Assembly: GCF_003346715.1 (NCBI RefSeq) | Contig: NZ_QQPQ01000035.1 | Span: 1 to 48,703, forward strand | Direction: 5' to 3' | DNA from: Oceanispirochaeta sp. M1 | GTDB taxonomy: Bacteria; Spirochaetota; Spirochaetia; DSM-2461 | DNA: 48,703 nucleotides | In this document: piece after piece, positions 7,926 through 17,024 of the stretch | How positions within the stretch are numbered: position 1 is the stretch's first letter | Layout: each line of letters starts with the position of its first letter | Notes under the pieces: model-generated | Told to the model about the DNA's origin: nothing | Database searches by the model: none | The model's input: the letters and a program-made list of their open reading frames with translations, nothing else | Program-made: the position numbers and the translations under genes

Positions 7926-8855
7926 TCAAGCATTAACCACAGCAAGTCCGATGATTATCACTACTGAAACCACTGTGCTGAGGGAAAGAGTATTGTTTAC
8001 ATAATCCAGGTTTTCTCTGTCTTCCTGCTTCATATAGATGGAGATCACAAAGGGTGGGGGCAGCATGAACATGGTGAGCAGGGCCATTTCATAAATCTTA
8101 TCCAGATTCAGAAATCCTCTGATAAAAAAGCGGTTCATCAATAGGGCAAGGATCAAAAGGAAAAACTTGCGGACGGCTATTGTCTTAAGTGCCAGGGCCA
8201 TCCCTTTCTTTTTAAATCTCAGTTCGTAACCGATCATCAGTGAGATCAGGGGGACTGTCAGGTTTCCCAGCAGTTTCAGGAACTCTCCAAGGCTGTCTGT
8301 CAGTGCATTTGGAGTGATAACAGTCTTTAGAAAAGATGTTAATAAACCGGCAAAGATCGCAAGGATTACGGGGGAGGATATAAAGGATTTAAGAAGTTCG
8401 GCGGCAGAACTGCTGCCCTCCCGTTCCCTGATCAGAAGAGCCATCAGTACAAAAAAAACAAAGAGAACCTGCCCCAGATCCATCAACGCAATCTTTGACA
8501 GATGTTCAGATCCGTAGATGGAGAGAAAGAGGGCATAACCCATCATTCCCATTTCAAAGCCGCCCATCATATAGGTCCAGTAGGGACTTTTTATGTTCAG
8601 TATTCCGGCACTGAGCCGACCAATAAAGAGCATGGCTGTGCATAGTAAAAAAATGAGAATAATAAGAAATAGAAAACGGTATTCAAGTTCAATGGAGGCA
8701 AAAGCCTGGAAAAGGAGGGCAGGGAGAGCCAGGTTTGATACGATCTTCTTGATGTCGGCACTGCTGCCTGCCTTCAGGAAGTTTTTCTGCTTGAGTATAA
8801 AACCCAGGATGAAAAAAAGGAGGACAGGGAGAATGCTGAGAATTGTATTTATCAT
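7926..8855 (-). CDS. AEC (auxin efflux carrier) family permease
   Basis: This 309-aa, roughly ten-helix inner-membrane transporter is full length for the AEC family. The first half begins INTILSILPVLLFFILGFILKQ with the conserved NLALPALLF segment near residue 45. The second half has SPVILAIFAGLLTSFLK, GNLTVPLISLMIGYEL and the proline motif FMLPPPFVI near 265. Bacterial AEC proteins export or import organic acids such as malate and malonate, or amino acids. The substrate here is unknown, though malate enzymes occur in the window. Only a weak ribosome-binding site (GGTGA) precedes the ATG. It is the intact relative of the truncated copy at 136-732. Confidence 0.85.
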   Translation of the reverse strand: MINTILSILPVLLFFILGFILKQKNFLKAGSSADIKKIVSNLALPALLFQAFASIELEYRFLFLIILIFLLCTAMLFIGRLSAGILNIKSPYWTYMMGGFEMGMMGYALFLSIYGSEHLSKIALMDLGQVLFVFFVLMALLIREREGSSSAAELLKSFISSPVILAIFAGLLTSFLKTVITPNALTDSLGEFLKLLGNLTVPLISLMIGYELRFKKKGMALALKTIAVRKFFLLILALLMNRFFIRGFLNLDKIYEMALLTMFMLPPPFVISIYMKQEDRENLDYVNNTLSLSTVVSVVIIIGLAVVNA

Positions 8856-9024
8856 ATCTTCACCATAGCAGGAGTCCAGTTTTTTTGAAACTCAATAATC
8901 CCAGTCAGACCTGATCCGGGGGGTATAAAAGGTTTTTTCCAGATCTCTTTTTTAGGGAATCATCTCTTTATTTATATAATATAAAATCAGTAATGTATAA
9001 TGAATAAATGATTAGTAAAGTACT

Positions 9025-10239
9025 ATGCAATTTCTGAAACTCATAGTAATATCCATACATATGAAAAAATCTATAACACTCAGGGTCCTCCGCTGGACCA
9101 TATTATTATCAATACTTGTATTTATCACTGTGATGGGAAGACTCCATCAGATTATAAAACTGTATCCTTCTATCGATGCCTTCTGTCCTTTCGGTACTCT
9201 TGAATCCGCCTGGGCACTTATCCGTTATCAGAGTTTTCTCAAACGCATAGGATTGAGCAGTTTTATTCTACTTTTTTCTTCTATCGCAACGGGTCTTATA
9301 TTCCGTAGATCATTCTGCGGTAATATCTGTCCTCTGGGATTCCTGCAGGAACTCTTCGGCCAGGCGGGAAGGGGAGTATTCAAAAGAAGATTTGAGTTCG
9401 GTCTTCGACTTACCCGTATCCTGAGGTTCTTCAAATATATAGTCCTTTTTTCTTTTATAGCTCTGGCCGGGAAGACTCTGGCCCTGGCTATACGCCCCTT
9501 TGATCCCTGGGTTGCCTATCATCATCTGGGTTCGGATGAGCTGTTCTCTGAATATCTGATTGGAACAATTATTCTTATCCTTTCATTGCTTGGCTCTCTG
9601 CTGCAGGACAGACCGTTCTGCCGCTATCTCTGCCCTATGGGAGCCTTTCTGGCGATACCTTCAAAGATTGGTTTCTCCAGAATTAAGAGGGATGATTCAA
9701 GTTGTATTAACTGCATGAAATGCAATAAGGCATGTCCTATGGGACTCGATGTAGCTTCTGTGGATGTAATGAAATCTGCCGAGTGTATCAGCTGCTCGGA
9801 ATGTGTGAATGTCTGCCCAGTTGAAGATACACTATATTACTCACGTCCCTCCGGGAAAAAAATGTCTGCCTGGATTATTCTCGGTGGAACAGTGCTGATC
9901 TTTACTATGGTTCTTGCAGTCACAACGGTAACTAAGCAGTTTACCTGGAAAGCCGAATCCGGCCTGGAAAAGAGGGTCGAACGTCTTCTCTGGGGACCTC
10001 AGAAGATCCGTGAAGATAACAGCCTCGTCGATATTATTCAGGTCTATCAGATACATCCCTCTTATTTTGTACAGGAACTGAACATCGAAAATGACGAGCA
10101 GTTTTATATGAGCTTCTCTGAAATAGGTATTGATCCTGCAGAAATTGAGGGTATGGTTAATACCCTTTATGAAGAGGCAGGCAGAGATCCTAAGAGAATT
10201 TATGGCGGAAGCAGCGGCGGCTGCTCCGGTGGACACTGA
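9025..10239 (+). CDS. NapH-like membrane polyferredoxin (4Fe-4S binding)
   Basis: This 404-aa integral membrane protein has several hydrophobic segments (about 18-40, 70-95, 135-155, 175-195, 280-305). The cytosolic CPFG, FCGNICPLG and FCRYLCPMG motifs are typical of NapH/NosR/CcoG-like proteins. Two classical 4Fe-4S motifs follow, CINCMKCNKACP and CISCSECVNVCP (about 230-270). After the last helix is a tail of about 100 residues ending in GGSSGGCSGGH. It should pass electrons between the membrane and a soluble partner, but no reductase lies next to it. The start is uncertain because neither ATG 9025 nor ATG 9061 has a clear ribosome-binding site. The preceding 80 bp are AT-rich and promoter-like. 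Confidence 0.78.
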   Translation: MQFLKLIVISIHMKKSITLRVLRWTILLSILVFITVMGRLHQIIKLYPSIDAFCPFGTLESAWALIRYQSFLKRIGLSSFILLFSSIATGLIFRRSFCGNICPLGFLQELFGQAGRGVFKRRFEFGLRLTRILRFFKYIVLFSFIALAGKTLALAIRPFDPWVAYHHLGSDELFSEYLIGTIILILSLLGSLLQDRPFCRYLCPMGAFLAIPSKIGFSRIKRDDSSCINCMKCNKACPMGLDVASVDVMKSAECISCSECVNVCPVEDTLYYSRPSGKKMSAWIILGGTVLIFTMVLAVTTVTKQFTWKAESGLEKRVERLLWGPQKIREDNSLVDIIQVYQIHPSYFVQELNIENDEQFYMSFSEIGIDPAEIEGMVNTLYEEAGRDPKRIYGGSSGGCSGGH

Positions 10240-10242
10240 CTG

Positions 10243-12405
10243 TCAGTCAGTCAGCTCCAGTTCCAGAGAGGCGGCGATCTGCCTGCTGCTGTTTCCAATG
10301 AGAATTGTAAATTGACCGCTTTCTGAGCTCCATGCTCCATTGTTATAAAACTCAAGATATTCTGGCAAAATAGGGAGGATAATCTTTTTGGATTCGCCTG
10401 GTTCCAGAAAAACCTTTTCAAATCCTTTTAATTCTTTTTCAGGGCGAATCAGGCTTGCTTCCCTGTCGTGAATATAGAGCTGTACGACTTCGGCTCCCTC
10501 TCTTTTCCCCTTGTTTTCTACAATGAAGGAAATTTCGCAGGCCTCTCCTTTTTTGATTGAGTCTTTGGACAGTATTGCTTCGCTTATGGCGAAATCTGTG
10601 TAGGAAAGACCATATCCAAAGGGAAATTGCGGCTCCACTCCGGCAGTATCAAAGTGCCGGTATCCCACCATCATTTTTTCTGAGTATTTGAGAGTCCATG
10701 GTTTTCTTATGGCATTGGAACCCTGAGGCCCTACAACCCGCAGGAATGATATGGCTTCCGGCTTTTTCACATAGTACTTGGTAGACTCAAAATCATTCCA
10801 TTTTTTTGCCATTGTAAAAGGAAGTTTTCCTGAGGGGTTCACATCTCCAAAGAGGACTTCGGCTATTGCTGTTCCAGTATTCTGTCCCAGATAAAAGGTG
10901 TGGAGCAGTGCAGCCGTATCCTCTATCCATGATTCAGTTTCTACACCGCCACCGGCTGTAAGGAGAACAATGGTTGAAGAGTTTAATTGTGCTGCTTCCT
11001 TGATGAGTCTGTCCTGTTGGAAGGGGAGTTCCCAGCTTCTGTCCCAGCATTCACTCTCTTCCACATTGCTGAAACCGGCTGATACAAGAACCACATCCGC
11101 ATCTGATATAAGCATTCTGTCCTCATCTGTGAGTTTGTAGCTTTTCTTCTCAGTAGCGATGCTGTTTATCTGAACAGAGTCGGATACCATGGATCTGATA
11201 CCATCTGAAATATTCACCTTGTCATAACTTTTCACACAGCAGGAGCCGCCCCCGCATGTTGTTGTCTCCCCGGCATTGAATCCCATAAGCACAATTTTAT
11301 TTTGTTTCATTTTATTCAGAGGAAGAATATTGCCTCTGTTTTTTAAGAGTACAATGGCTTCTCTAGCTCCCTGTAGAGAAATCTCTGAGTGGGCAGCCTC
11401 GTATTCATTGTATGATGGATCTTTCCGTTCACGGCTGTAGGCTCCAATTTCAAAGAATGCCTTCATCAGGTTCCGGATTTTACTATCTATCATCTCTTCA
11501 GTAATCCTGCCTTTCTGAAGCAGGGGAATGAGTTTTTTACTGTTCATGTATTTGCCGTAGGGCATTTCCAGATCAAGTCCTGCTTTGACTGGACCCTCCG
11601 AGCTGTAGACACAGTTCCAGTCTGAAATAACAAAACCCTCAAAGCCCCAGTCTTCCCTGAGGACTCCTGTCAGAAGATCTTTGTTTTCACTGGCATAAAC
11701 ACCATTCACCGGATTATAGGAGCACATAACAGATTTGCTGCCCCCTTTCTGAACAGCCGCTTTGAATGCTGGAAAATATATCTCCTGAAGAGTGCGCTCA
11801 TCTACTTCGGAATTCATTCTATGTCGGTCATAGTCCGAATTGTTACAGGCAAAATGTTTGACTGTTGTGATAACACCCCGGCTCTGAACACCCTGAATAT
11901 AGGGAACTACAAGTTCGGAGGCCAGAAAGGGATCTTCTCCCATATATTCGAAATTCCGACCGTTTGTGGGGACTCTGTAAATATTGATCCCGGGACCTAA
12001 AAGGACAGAAACTCCTTTACCCCGGCACTCCTCCCCGATGGCTTCACCTGTTTTGCGGTTCAGCTCTTTTGACCATGTCGCCGCCATGGCAAGGGGAACC
12101 GGAAATGCTGTGGACCTGTTGTAACAGCGGACTCCTGCGGAGGCATCGGTACACCATATATCCGGAATCTTCAGACGTTCCACACCATTAATTCCCAGGT
12201 TGTCCCTGCCTCCGAGTATCCCTATCTTTTCTTCCAGAGTCATCTGTGACAGAAGACTTTCAACTTTTTCAGGAATACTCAGATCTTCTTTAAATACCGG
12301 CATAATGCTGCAGTCTTCCAGTGTGATCGCCGACATGGCAAAGGATGAGTGATTTTCTCCGTTCATTATATCGGAGACATATTTTCTAATTATTTTATCA
12401 AACAT
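10243..12405 (-). CDS. Glycoside hydrolase family 3 (beta-glucosidase-like)
   Basis: This 720-aa GH3 enzyme has the usual three parts: a TIM-barrel domain (about 40-330), an alpha/beta sandwich (about 345-580) and a C-terminal fibronectin III-like domain (about 620-715). KHFACNN (Lys183-His184) and the nucleophile Asp262 in GFVISDWNC are present. No signal peptide is visible, so it probably acts in the cytoplasm on imported oligosaccharides; beta-glucosidase or beta-xylosidase activity is likely. It starts 2 nt after the stop of the TetR gene on the same strand and must be co-transcribed with it, possibly by reinitiation. An ATG further in (MTLEEKIG region) is too far downstream to be the start. 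Confidence 0.9.
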   Translation of the reverse strand: MFDKIIRKYVSDIMNGENHSSFAMSAITLEDCSIMPVFKEDLSIPEKVESLLSQMTLEEKIGILGGRDNLGINGVERLKIPDIWCTDASAGVRCYNRSTAFPVPLAMAATWSKELNRKTGEAIGEECRGKGVSVLLGPGINIYRVPTNGRNFEYMGEDPFLASELVVPYIQGVQSRGVITTVKHFACNNSDYDRHRMNSEVDERTLQEIYFPAFKAAVQKGGSKSVMCSYNPVNGVYASENKDLLTGVLREDWGFEGFVISDWNCVYSSEGPVKAGLDLEMPYGKYMNSKKLIPLLQKGRITEEMIDSKIRNLMKAFFEIGAYSRERKDPSYNEYEAAHSEISLQGAREAIVLLKNRGNILPLNKMKQNKIVLMGFNAGETTTCGGGSCCVKSYDKVNISDGIRSMVSDSVQINSIATEKKSYKLTDEDRMLISDADVVLVSAGFSNVEESECWDRSWELPFQQDRLIKEAAQLNSSTIVLLTAGGGVETESWIEDTAALLHTFYLGQNTGTAIAEVLFGDVNPSGKLPFTMAKKWNDFESTKYYVKKPEAISFLRVVGPQGSNAIRKPWTLKYSEKMMVGYRHFDTAGVEPQFPFGYGLSYTDFAISEAILSKDSIKKGEACEISFIVENKGKREGAEVVQLYIHDREASLIRPEKELKGFEKVFLEPGESKKIILPILPEYLEFYNNGAWSSESGQFTILIGNSSRQIAASLELELTD

Positions 12406-12407
12406 AA

Positions 12408-13064
12408 TTATCCTTTGTTTTCTTCACTTGAATTACGAGTACTAAGAACCCGGGTATACATTTTTAGTTGACAGAAAATCATTTCAATTGGATCAATTCC
12501 GAATTCCAGCCTCAGACCTTCACCCATAATTCCAATTCTCTGGGCGAAGGCCCAGAGAACGTTGCTGATTGTAAAGACTGTTAATTCCAGATCATCTTCC
12601 AGGTGGATGCTTCCGTCGGCTTGTCCCTCTTTAACAATCTTCATCAGCAGATCTTCTGAATTATGGATTATAGCAATATAGTGTTCTTTTATTTCGCTAT
12701 TCAGATCCCGGGGCGGGTTCCCTTTAAAATAGAAGTCAAACTCTCCGGCAAAGGAGATAAAGTCTTTTCTCTCTTCCATATAGCGGATAAGCTGGTAGAG
12801 GAAGGACTCCAGTTTCTCAATTCCAAGGCCCTGGAGCTCATTAAATATTTCAATCTGGAATTCGTTCCACTGCTCCATCATCTGCGCCATTACTTCATAG
12901 GCCAGATCTTCTTTTGTTTCAAAGTGGCGGTAGATTGTTCTACGGGTTATGCCTGCTTTTTCGGCAATTTCATTCATTACCGTTTCGAACATTCCCCGTT
13001 CCTTAAAGACCAGTGTTGCCTGAGTGATGATATTTTTTCTCTGAATGTCCTTGATTCTGCCCAT
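12408..13064 (-). CDS. TetR/AcrR-family transcriptional regulator of the GH3 operon
   Basis: This 218-aa repressor has an N-terminal TetR helix-turn-helix (about residues 8-52: IITQATLVFKERGMFETVMNEIAEKAGITRRTIYRHFETKEDLAYEV). The larger C-terminal ligand-binding and dimer domain resembles that of the TetR protein at 37303, with matching segments such as DFYFKGNPP and KEGQADGSI. GAGGA precedes the ATG. It has its own consensus promoter, overlapped by an inverted repeat, and the GH3 gene follows after 2 nt. It therefore most likely represses itself and GH3, with release by a sugar or glycoside. TetR control of glycosidases is less usual than LacI or ROK control. Confidence 0.9.
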   Translation of the reverse strand: MGRIKDIQRKNIITQATLVFKERGMFETVMNEIAEKAGITRRTIYRHFETKEDLAYEVMAQMMEQWNEFQIEIFNELQGLGIEKLESFLYQLIRYMEERKDFISFAGEFDFYFKGNPPRDLNSEIKEHYIAIIHNSEDLLMKIVKEGQADGSIHLEDDLELTVFTISNVLWAFAQRIGIMGEGLRLEFGIDPIEMIFCQLKMYTRVLSTRNSSEENKG

Positions 13065-13096
13065 ATTTATTCCTCGGAGTGACTGATACAGACATC

Positions 13097-13125
13097 ATTA
13101 TATTAAATGTCACACTATGTGTCAA
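13097..13125 (-). promoter_or_regulatory. Consensus sigma70 promoter with TetR operator
   Basis: On the minus strand TTGACA (13120-13125) and TATAAT (13097-13102) are exactly 17 bp apart, a perfect consensus promoter. The 17-bp inverted repeat TGTCACA-cta-TGTGTCA (13108-13124, one mismatch between arms) covers the -35 box and half the spacer. This position would block RNA polymerase and points to autoregulation by the TetR protein encoded downstream. Confidence 0.8.
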
Positions 13126-13207
13126 TTAGTTCCTTTGAGTTGTAATAATTGTTATTATGATCGTGGACGAGCTTAATGTCAAAATTCTCAGCCCCCCGGA
13201 TGATGTC

Positions 13208-15196
13208 TCAGCTCTTCCGGAAAGACCACTGCAGCCTGGATGTCTTGATTTTACTACCGTCTTTTCCAGGTATCTGGGAGCAGGCTCTGCTGCGTATGGT
13301 AAGGCGACAACCCTTTAAATCAAAGGCTGTACCGTTCCCCAGAGTGTAGACATTCAGTCGGTTGAATTTGCCGGTATATCCTTCATGTACATCCTTAAAC
13401 AGTCTGCCTTCTGCAGTTTCAAGGCAGATCTCTGATATCTGAGAGTAATTACTGAACCCTTTTCGTTTCAACAGGATCTGAAGCCGTCCGGTTTTCCCTT
13501 CCTGGTTTATAGAAAAGCTCTGCTCCTGCCACTCGTTTTCGACTGGATCCAGGGTTCCGCCCTCAATAAGCTCTCCCTGAAAATGGTAAACCAGGCCCCT
13601 GCGGTCCATCAGGCTGAGAACGGGAGATAGTCTTTTTGTGAAATCAGTAAAGTCTCTTTTCTCAGCAGGGCTCCATAGTACTTCCGCCAGTGCCGAAGCC
13701 CGGGGCCATGTCATATACTGCAGCATAGACGATCCCGGCATATATTCTGTCCATATCTGTCCCTGTCCGCCCATGATCAGTTTTTTCTCTTCTTCATTCA
13801 GTACCGGAGGGAGGGGATTCCAGGAATAAAAGTGCTTAAGATTCGCTTCTTTAAATGGTTCATTCACTGTACTTATAGTAAGTGGTTCAAAGGGACTCCT
13901 CTTTTCTCTGTAATCGAGATAGGTCCACTGACAGGGGCACATCAGTACGGGCAGTCCCTGGCCGGCTGCGGCGATTCCCTGTTTTTCGTGGCGCCAGGCC
14001 ATAATAACTGCATCTTCAGGAGCTCCGCCCTCCATTATTTCATCCCAGCCTATTATCTTTCTTCCCTTGTCTTTTAGAATGGATGCTATTTTTTTAATAA
14101 ACCAGCTTTGCATTTCGTGGTTATCTTTGAGCCCACGTTCCTTCAGAAGCTCTCTGACTCTGCCGCTTTGTTTCCATTGATCTTTAACAGCCTCATCGCC
14201 GCCGATATGAATCCAGGGGGAGGGGAATAATTCAAGAACCTCTTTCATTACATTTTCAAGAAAAGAGATGGTGCTCTCCTCGGGACTATAGATATCTTTA
14301 CAGACTCCCCATTTGGTAAAAACATCCATTTTTCTACCGAAAACTCCCAGCTCGGGGTAGGCCGCAATAGCTGCTCTGCTATGACCCGGCAGATCAATTT
14401 CCGGTACAACCATTATGCCCCTGTTTCTGGCATAGCTGACGATTCCTCTGACATCTTCATGACTGTAGAATCCTCCGTGGGGAACTTTATCATCTTCTTT
14501 ACCGCCCAGGGTGACATGGCCCCAGACAGTTTCTTTTCTTTGACTCCCTATCTCTGTGAGCAGGGGATATTGCTTTATCTCAAGCCGCCATCCCTGATCT
14601 TCTGTCAGATGCCAGTGGAAAATATTCATTTTATGAAGGGCCATATAATCCAGAAATAACTTTATTTCATCCAGGGGCTGAAAAAAACGGCCGCAGTCCA
14701 GATGGAGTCCCCTCCATGGAAAACGGGGCTTGTCTTTTATCCTGCAGGCTTCTATTTCTCCTGAGTCATCTATGCCTTGAATCAATGACTGTATTGCGTA
14801 GAAGAAGCCGGCAGCTCTTGAAGCAGATATTACGATCCTCTCCTTTTCCACTTTCATTTCATATGACTCGGGGGAATTGTTTGAATCAGAAGAAGATGTC
14901 ATTTCCAGGATGATGATATTTTCTTTACTTTTTTTGACAGCAATCGGGAGGAGCTTGTCGACTTTTAAACGCAGGGGTTCTATCCAGCCTTCTATCAGAT
15001 CCGCAAGAGAGGAACAGCCCTCTTTCAGTATTATTTCAGAACCCTCCTCTCTACCCATCTCTTCGGCGGCGGGAATCATCAGCAGTGCTGAAACTTCAGG
15101 GGAAATGTTTACTACTGTCTTATTTTCAATTATGAAGCTGCCCTGCAGCTCTTCAATGATACGGGGTAGGGGGACTATGTTTATTTTATTCTTCAT
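13208..15196 (-). CDS. Glycoside hydrolase family 20 beta-N-acetylhexosaminidase
   Basis: This 662-aa enzyme removes terminal beta-linked N-acetylglucosamine or N-acetylgalactosamine. The N-terminal GH20b domain spans about 5-155. The catalytic barrel spans about 158-510 and contains FHWHLTEDQGWR (about 193-204), DLPGHS and the catalytic Asp334-Glu335 pair in IHIGGDEA. An additional C-terminal beta-rich region follows (about 540-662). There is no signal peptide, so it is probably cytoplasmic and acts on imported chito-oligosaccharides or glycan fragments. AAGGAG precedes the ATG. It lies upstream of the TetR-GH3 pair on the same strand, but the TetR promoter in the 143-bp gap shows that they can be transcribed separately. 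Confidence 0.92.
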   Translation of the reverse strand: MKNKINIVPLPRIIEELQGSFIIENKTVVNISPEVSALLMIPAAEEMGREEGSEIILKEGCSSLADLIEGWIEPLRLKVDKLLPIAVKKSKENIIILEMTSSSDSNNSPESYEMKVEKERIVISASRAAGFFYAIQSLIQGIDDSGEIEACRIKDKPRFPWRGLHLDCGRFFQPLDEIKLFLDYMALHKMNIFHWHLTEDQGWRLEIKQYPLLTEIGSQRKETVWGHVTLGGKEDDKVPHGGFYSHEDVRGIVSYARNRGIMVVPEIDLPGHSRAAIAAYPELGVFGRKMDVFTKWGVCKDIYSPEESTISFLENVMKEVLELFPSPWIHIGGDEAVKDQWKQSGRVRELLKERGLKDNHEMQSWFIKKIASILKDKGRKIIGWDEIMEGGAPEDAVIMAWRHEKQGIAAAGQGLPVLMCPCQWTYLDYREKRSPFEPLTISTVNEPFKEANLKHFYSWNPLPPVLNEEEKKLIMGGQGQIWTEYMPGSSMLQYMTWPRASALAEVLWSPAEKRDFTDFTKRLSPVLSLMDRRGLVYHFQGELIEGGTLDPVENEWQEQSFSINQEGKTGRLQILLKRKGFSNYSQISEICLETAEGRLFKDVHEGYTGKFNRLNVYTLGNGTAFDLKGCRLTIRSRACSQIPGKDGSKIKTSRLQWSFRKS

Positions 15197-15425
15197 AATG
15201 CATTCTCCTTAGTCATTTTATACATTCAGCATCAATTTCACCTTAGCTGTGTGCTATGGATTTTCCGGATTCAGATCAGATTAACATAGGGTTTATGGAG
15301 AAGAAAGCTTTTGTTTTACAAATGTTTAACTATGCAACAAACTGTTTTACTTCGGGATTCGATTTATGGTGAAAGAGTCTTTGAAAAAAACTGCGAGTGA
15401 GTGCTCACATTTTTCTGGTGCTATT

Positions 15426-15444
15426 TGTCACACTGTGGTACAAT
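15426..15444 (+). promoter_or_regulatory. Operator-like inverted repeat before the outer-membrane protein gene
   Basis: The stretch starts with TGTCACACT, the same nine bases as the TetR operator at 13108, and contains CACA-c-TGTG. It overlaps TACAAT (15439-15444), a possible -10 box only 7 bp before the ATG at 15452. If this promoter is used, the mRNA would be almost leaderless and could be controlled by the GH3-linked TetR protein. A nearby GTGAG-tg-CTCAC repeat (15397-15408) could be another site. This is speculative. Confidence 0.3.
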
Positions 15445-15451
15445 CTCCGGC

Positions 15452-16816
15452 ATGAGAAAGTTTATAATTGCATTTTTAGCCCTGTTTTTTATCGGATCAA
15501 GTGTCTTTGCCGAGGACGTACAGCTTAGAAGCATCAGTGAAATCATCATAGTTCAGAATGAACCTGTTCGTACAAATGAAGGAGCTCTACGACGGTTTCT
15601 GGATTTTGAAGTCGGTCAGGTATTCACAACTCCTGAAGAACTGACTATCGCCGTGGACACTCAGATTAAGGATCTGAAAAATACCAGATATTTTTCAGAA
15701 GTAGAAATAACAGTTGAAGATCTTGAAGCTGTACACGAGAATGTTCCTGTTGTTGTTACAGTAACAACAACCGATGGTTGGACTCTGGTTCCCATTCCCT
15801 ACCCCATTCCCGACTCACAGATCGGTAAAAACGGTTGGGAATTTGGAGCAGAAATTACCTACGATAATGCTTTCGGTTCCATGTATGACTTTTATTTAGA
15901 CGGATTTGTCGACATCGCCTTTGGTGAAGAAACCAAACTTAAAAAATGGAAACTGAATCCCGAGATTAGAAATATCGATCGAGGAAACTGGTCCTTCGAT
16001 ATTGCCTATGAACAGGTTTATTCAACTAATAAAAAAGAAAATCCGGAAGTAGTTGGTGATTACTACCAGCTATATACTAAAAACTCAAGTTACCTTTCCT
16101 TAGCTACTACCCTTGATCTTGAGGGTGACTGGAGCTATGAGTTCACACCTGCCTTCGGTTTTAATTACGGGTATGACTGGCAGATCCTGGAAGACGGAAA
16201 TAATCTGGCTACTGATGAGAGTGGAAACTATAAAAATCGTGAAGACTTTTTCAGTACTACTCTTGACCACTATATCAATTATGGAAGAGTGGACTGGAAT
16301 GGTCCTTATAGAAATGGTTATTTATTTTCTCTTGGTAACCATAACTTTATTAACCTTTCCCGACCTGCTATGACTGCAGATAATTCTATTTTCTTTATTA
16401 CAGATATTGAGGGAAGTGCCGCATACTATAAACATTTCTGGAAGCGTCTGAACTATTATACAAAAGCTTCGGCTCTGATAGCCTTCAATGATATTTATAA
16501 AGACCTCGGTGATAGCTTAAGGGGTGTTAAAAACTCCTCAATGAGCGGTAATGCAGGTTTCTTCTGGCAGAATACTCTTGCCATCCAGCCCTTCCGTGAA
16601 AGACCTGGAGGTTTTAACTTCCAAATTCACCCTTTCGGTGATGTGGGTTTTGCATTTGATTATCGTGATGTGGGTAATTTTGCTGACATTCTTCGATTCG
16701 GAGCAGGTTCGGAATTTGTTTTTATGATAGGTTCTATCGATCTTAAGGCAAGATTAGGATATGACTTTTCTTCCGGATTTATAGATTTCAACTTTGGTAC
16801 ATCTCTGTCGTACTAA
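15452..16816 (+). CDS. Omp85/BamA-like outer-membrane beta-barrel protein with one POTRA domain
   Basis: This 454-aa exported protein has a signal peptide at 1-21 (MRKFIIAFLALFFIGSSVFA). A single POTRA-like domain follows at about 25-110 (VQLRSISEIIIVQNEPVRTNEGALRRFLDFEVGQVF ... LKNTRYFSEVEITVED), then a long region of alternating short beta strands rich in aromatic residues that ends FNFGTSLSY, with an aromatic last residue as in outer-membrane barrels. Its size is small for BamA and nearer to single-POTRA Omp85 relatives, so a specialised role in export or membrane integrity is likely. The ATG at 15452 is chosen because the signal peptide starts there; an in-frame GTG at 15401 would add an implausible lead. 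No ribosome-binding site is visible. A terminator follows. Confidence 0.75.
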   Translation: MRKFIIAFLALFFIGSSVFAEDVQLRSISEIIIVQNEPVRTNEGALRRFLDFEVGQVFTTPEELTIAVDTQIKDLKNTRYFSEVEITVEDLEAVHENVPVVVTVTTTDGWTLVPIPYPIPDSQIGKNGWEFGAEITYDNAFGSMYDFYLDGFVDIAFGEETKLKKWKLNPEIRNIDRGNWSFDIAYEQVYSTNKKENPEVVGDYYQLYTKNSSYLSLATTLDLEGDWSYEFTPAFGFNYGYDWQILEDGNNLATDESGNYKNREDFFSTTLDHYINYGRVDWNGPYRNGYLFSLGNHNFINLSRPAMTADNSIFFITDIEGSAAYYKHFWKRLNYYTKASALIAFNDIYKDLGDSLRGVKNSSMSGNAGFFWQNTLAIQPFRERPGGFNFQIHPFGDVGFAFDYRDVGNFADILRFGAGSEFVFMIGSIDLKARLGYDFSSGFIDFNFGTSLSY

Positions 16817-16857
16817 AAAAAATATTTAAAAAGAAAGATTTTTAAAGTACTGATATT

Positions 16858-16895
16858 TCCGGTGGCCTTCCTCCAGTAGGCTGCCGGATTTTTTT
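16858..16895 (+). terminator. Rho-independent terminator after the outer-membrane protein gene
   Basis: A 10-bp stem containing two G-T pairs (TCCGGTGGCC at 16858-16867 with GGCTGCCGGA at 16879-16888) is followed by seven T. It closes the single-gene unit. Confidence 0.85.
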
Positions 16896-16896
16896 G

Positions 16897-16920
16897 GCAA
16901 AATCCCTCAGGGGATTTTGC
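16897..16920. repeat. Perfect 10-bp inverted repeat between convergent genes
   Basis: GCAAAATCCC (16897-16906) and GGGATTTTGC (16911-16920) are fully complementary with a 4-nt loop. The repeat sits directly after the terminator at 16858. It lacks a T-run on either strand, so it is not a standard terminator. It may stabilise the 3' end of the convergent minus-strand transcript, or be an isolated REP-like element. The rest of the gap up to 17024 shows no gene. Confidence 0.6.
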
Positions 16921-17024
16921 TGTTTCGGGCTTTGCTTCCGCTCCTGTTCTACCAGGGTGAGTAAAATCCTCAGGTCTATGTCAGAAATCACCTAGGTCCA
17001 TTTAAAACCTCAGTGACTTAATCT

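Noticed and set aside
16897-16920. Second terminator between convergent genes
   Set aside because: The stem is perfect but lacks a T-run on either strand, so it is listed as a repeat only.
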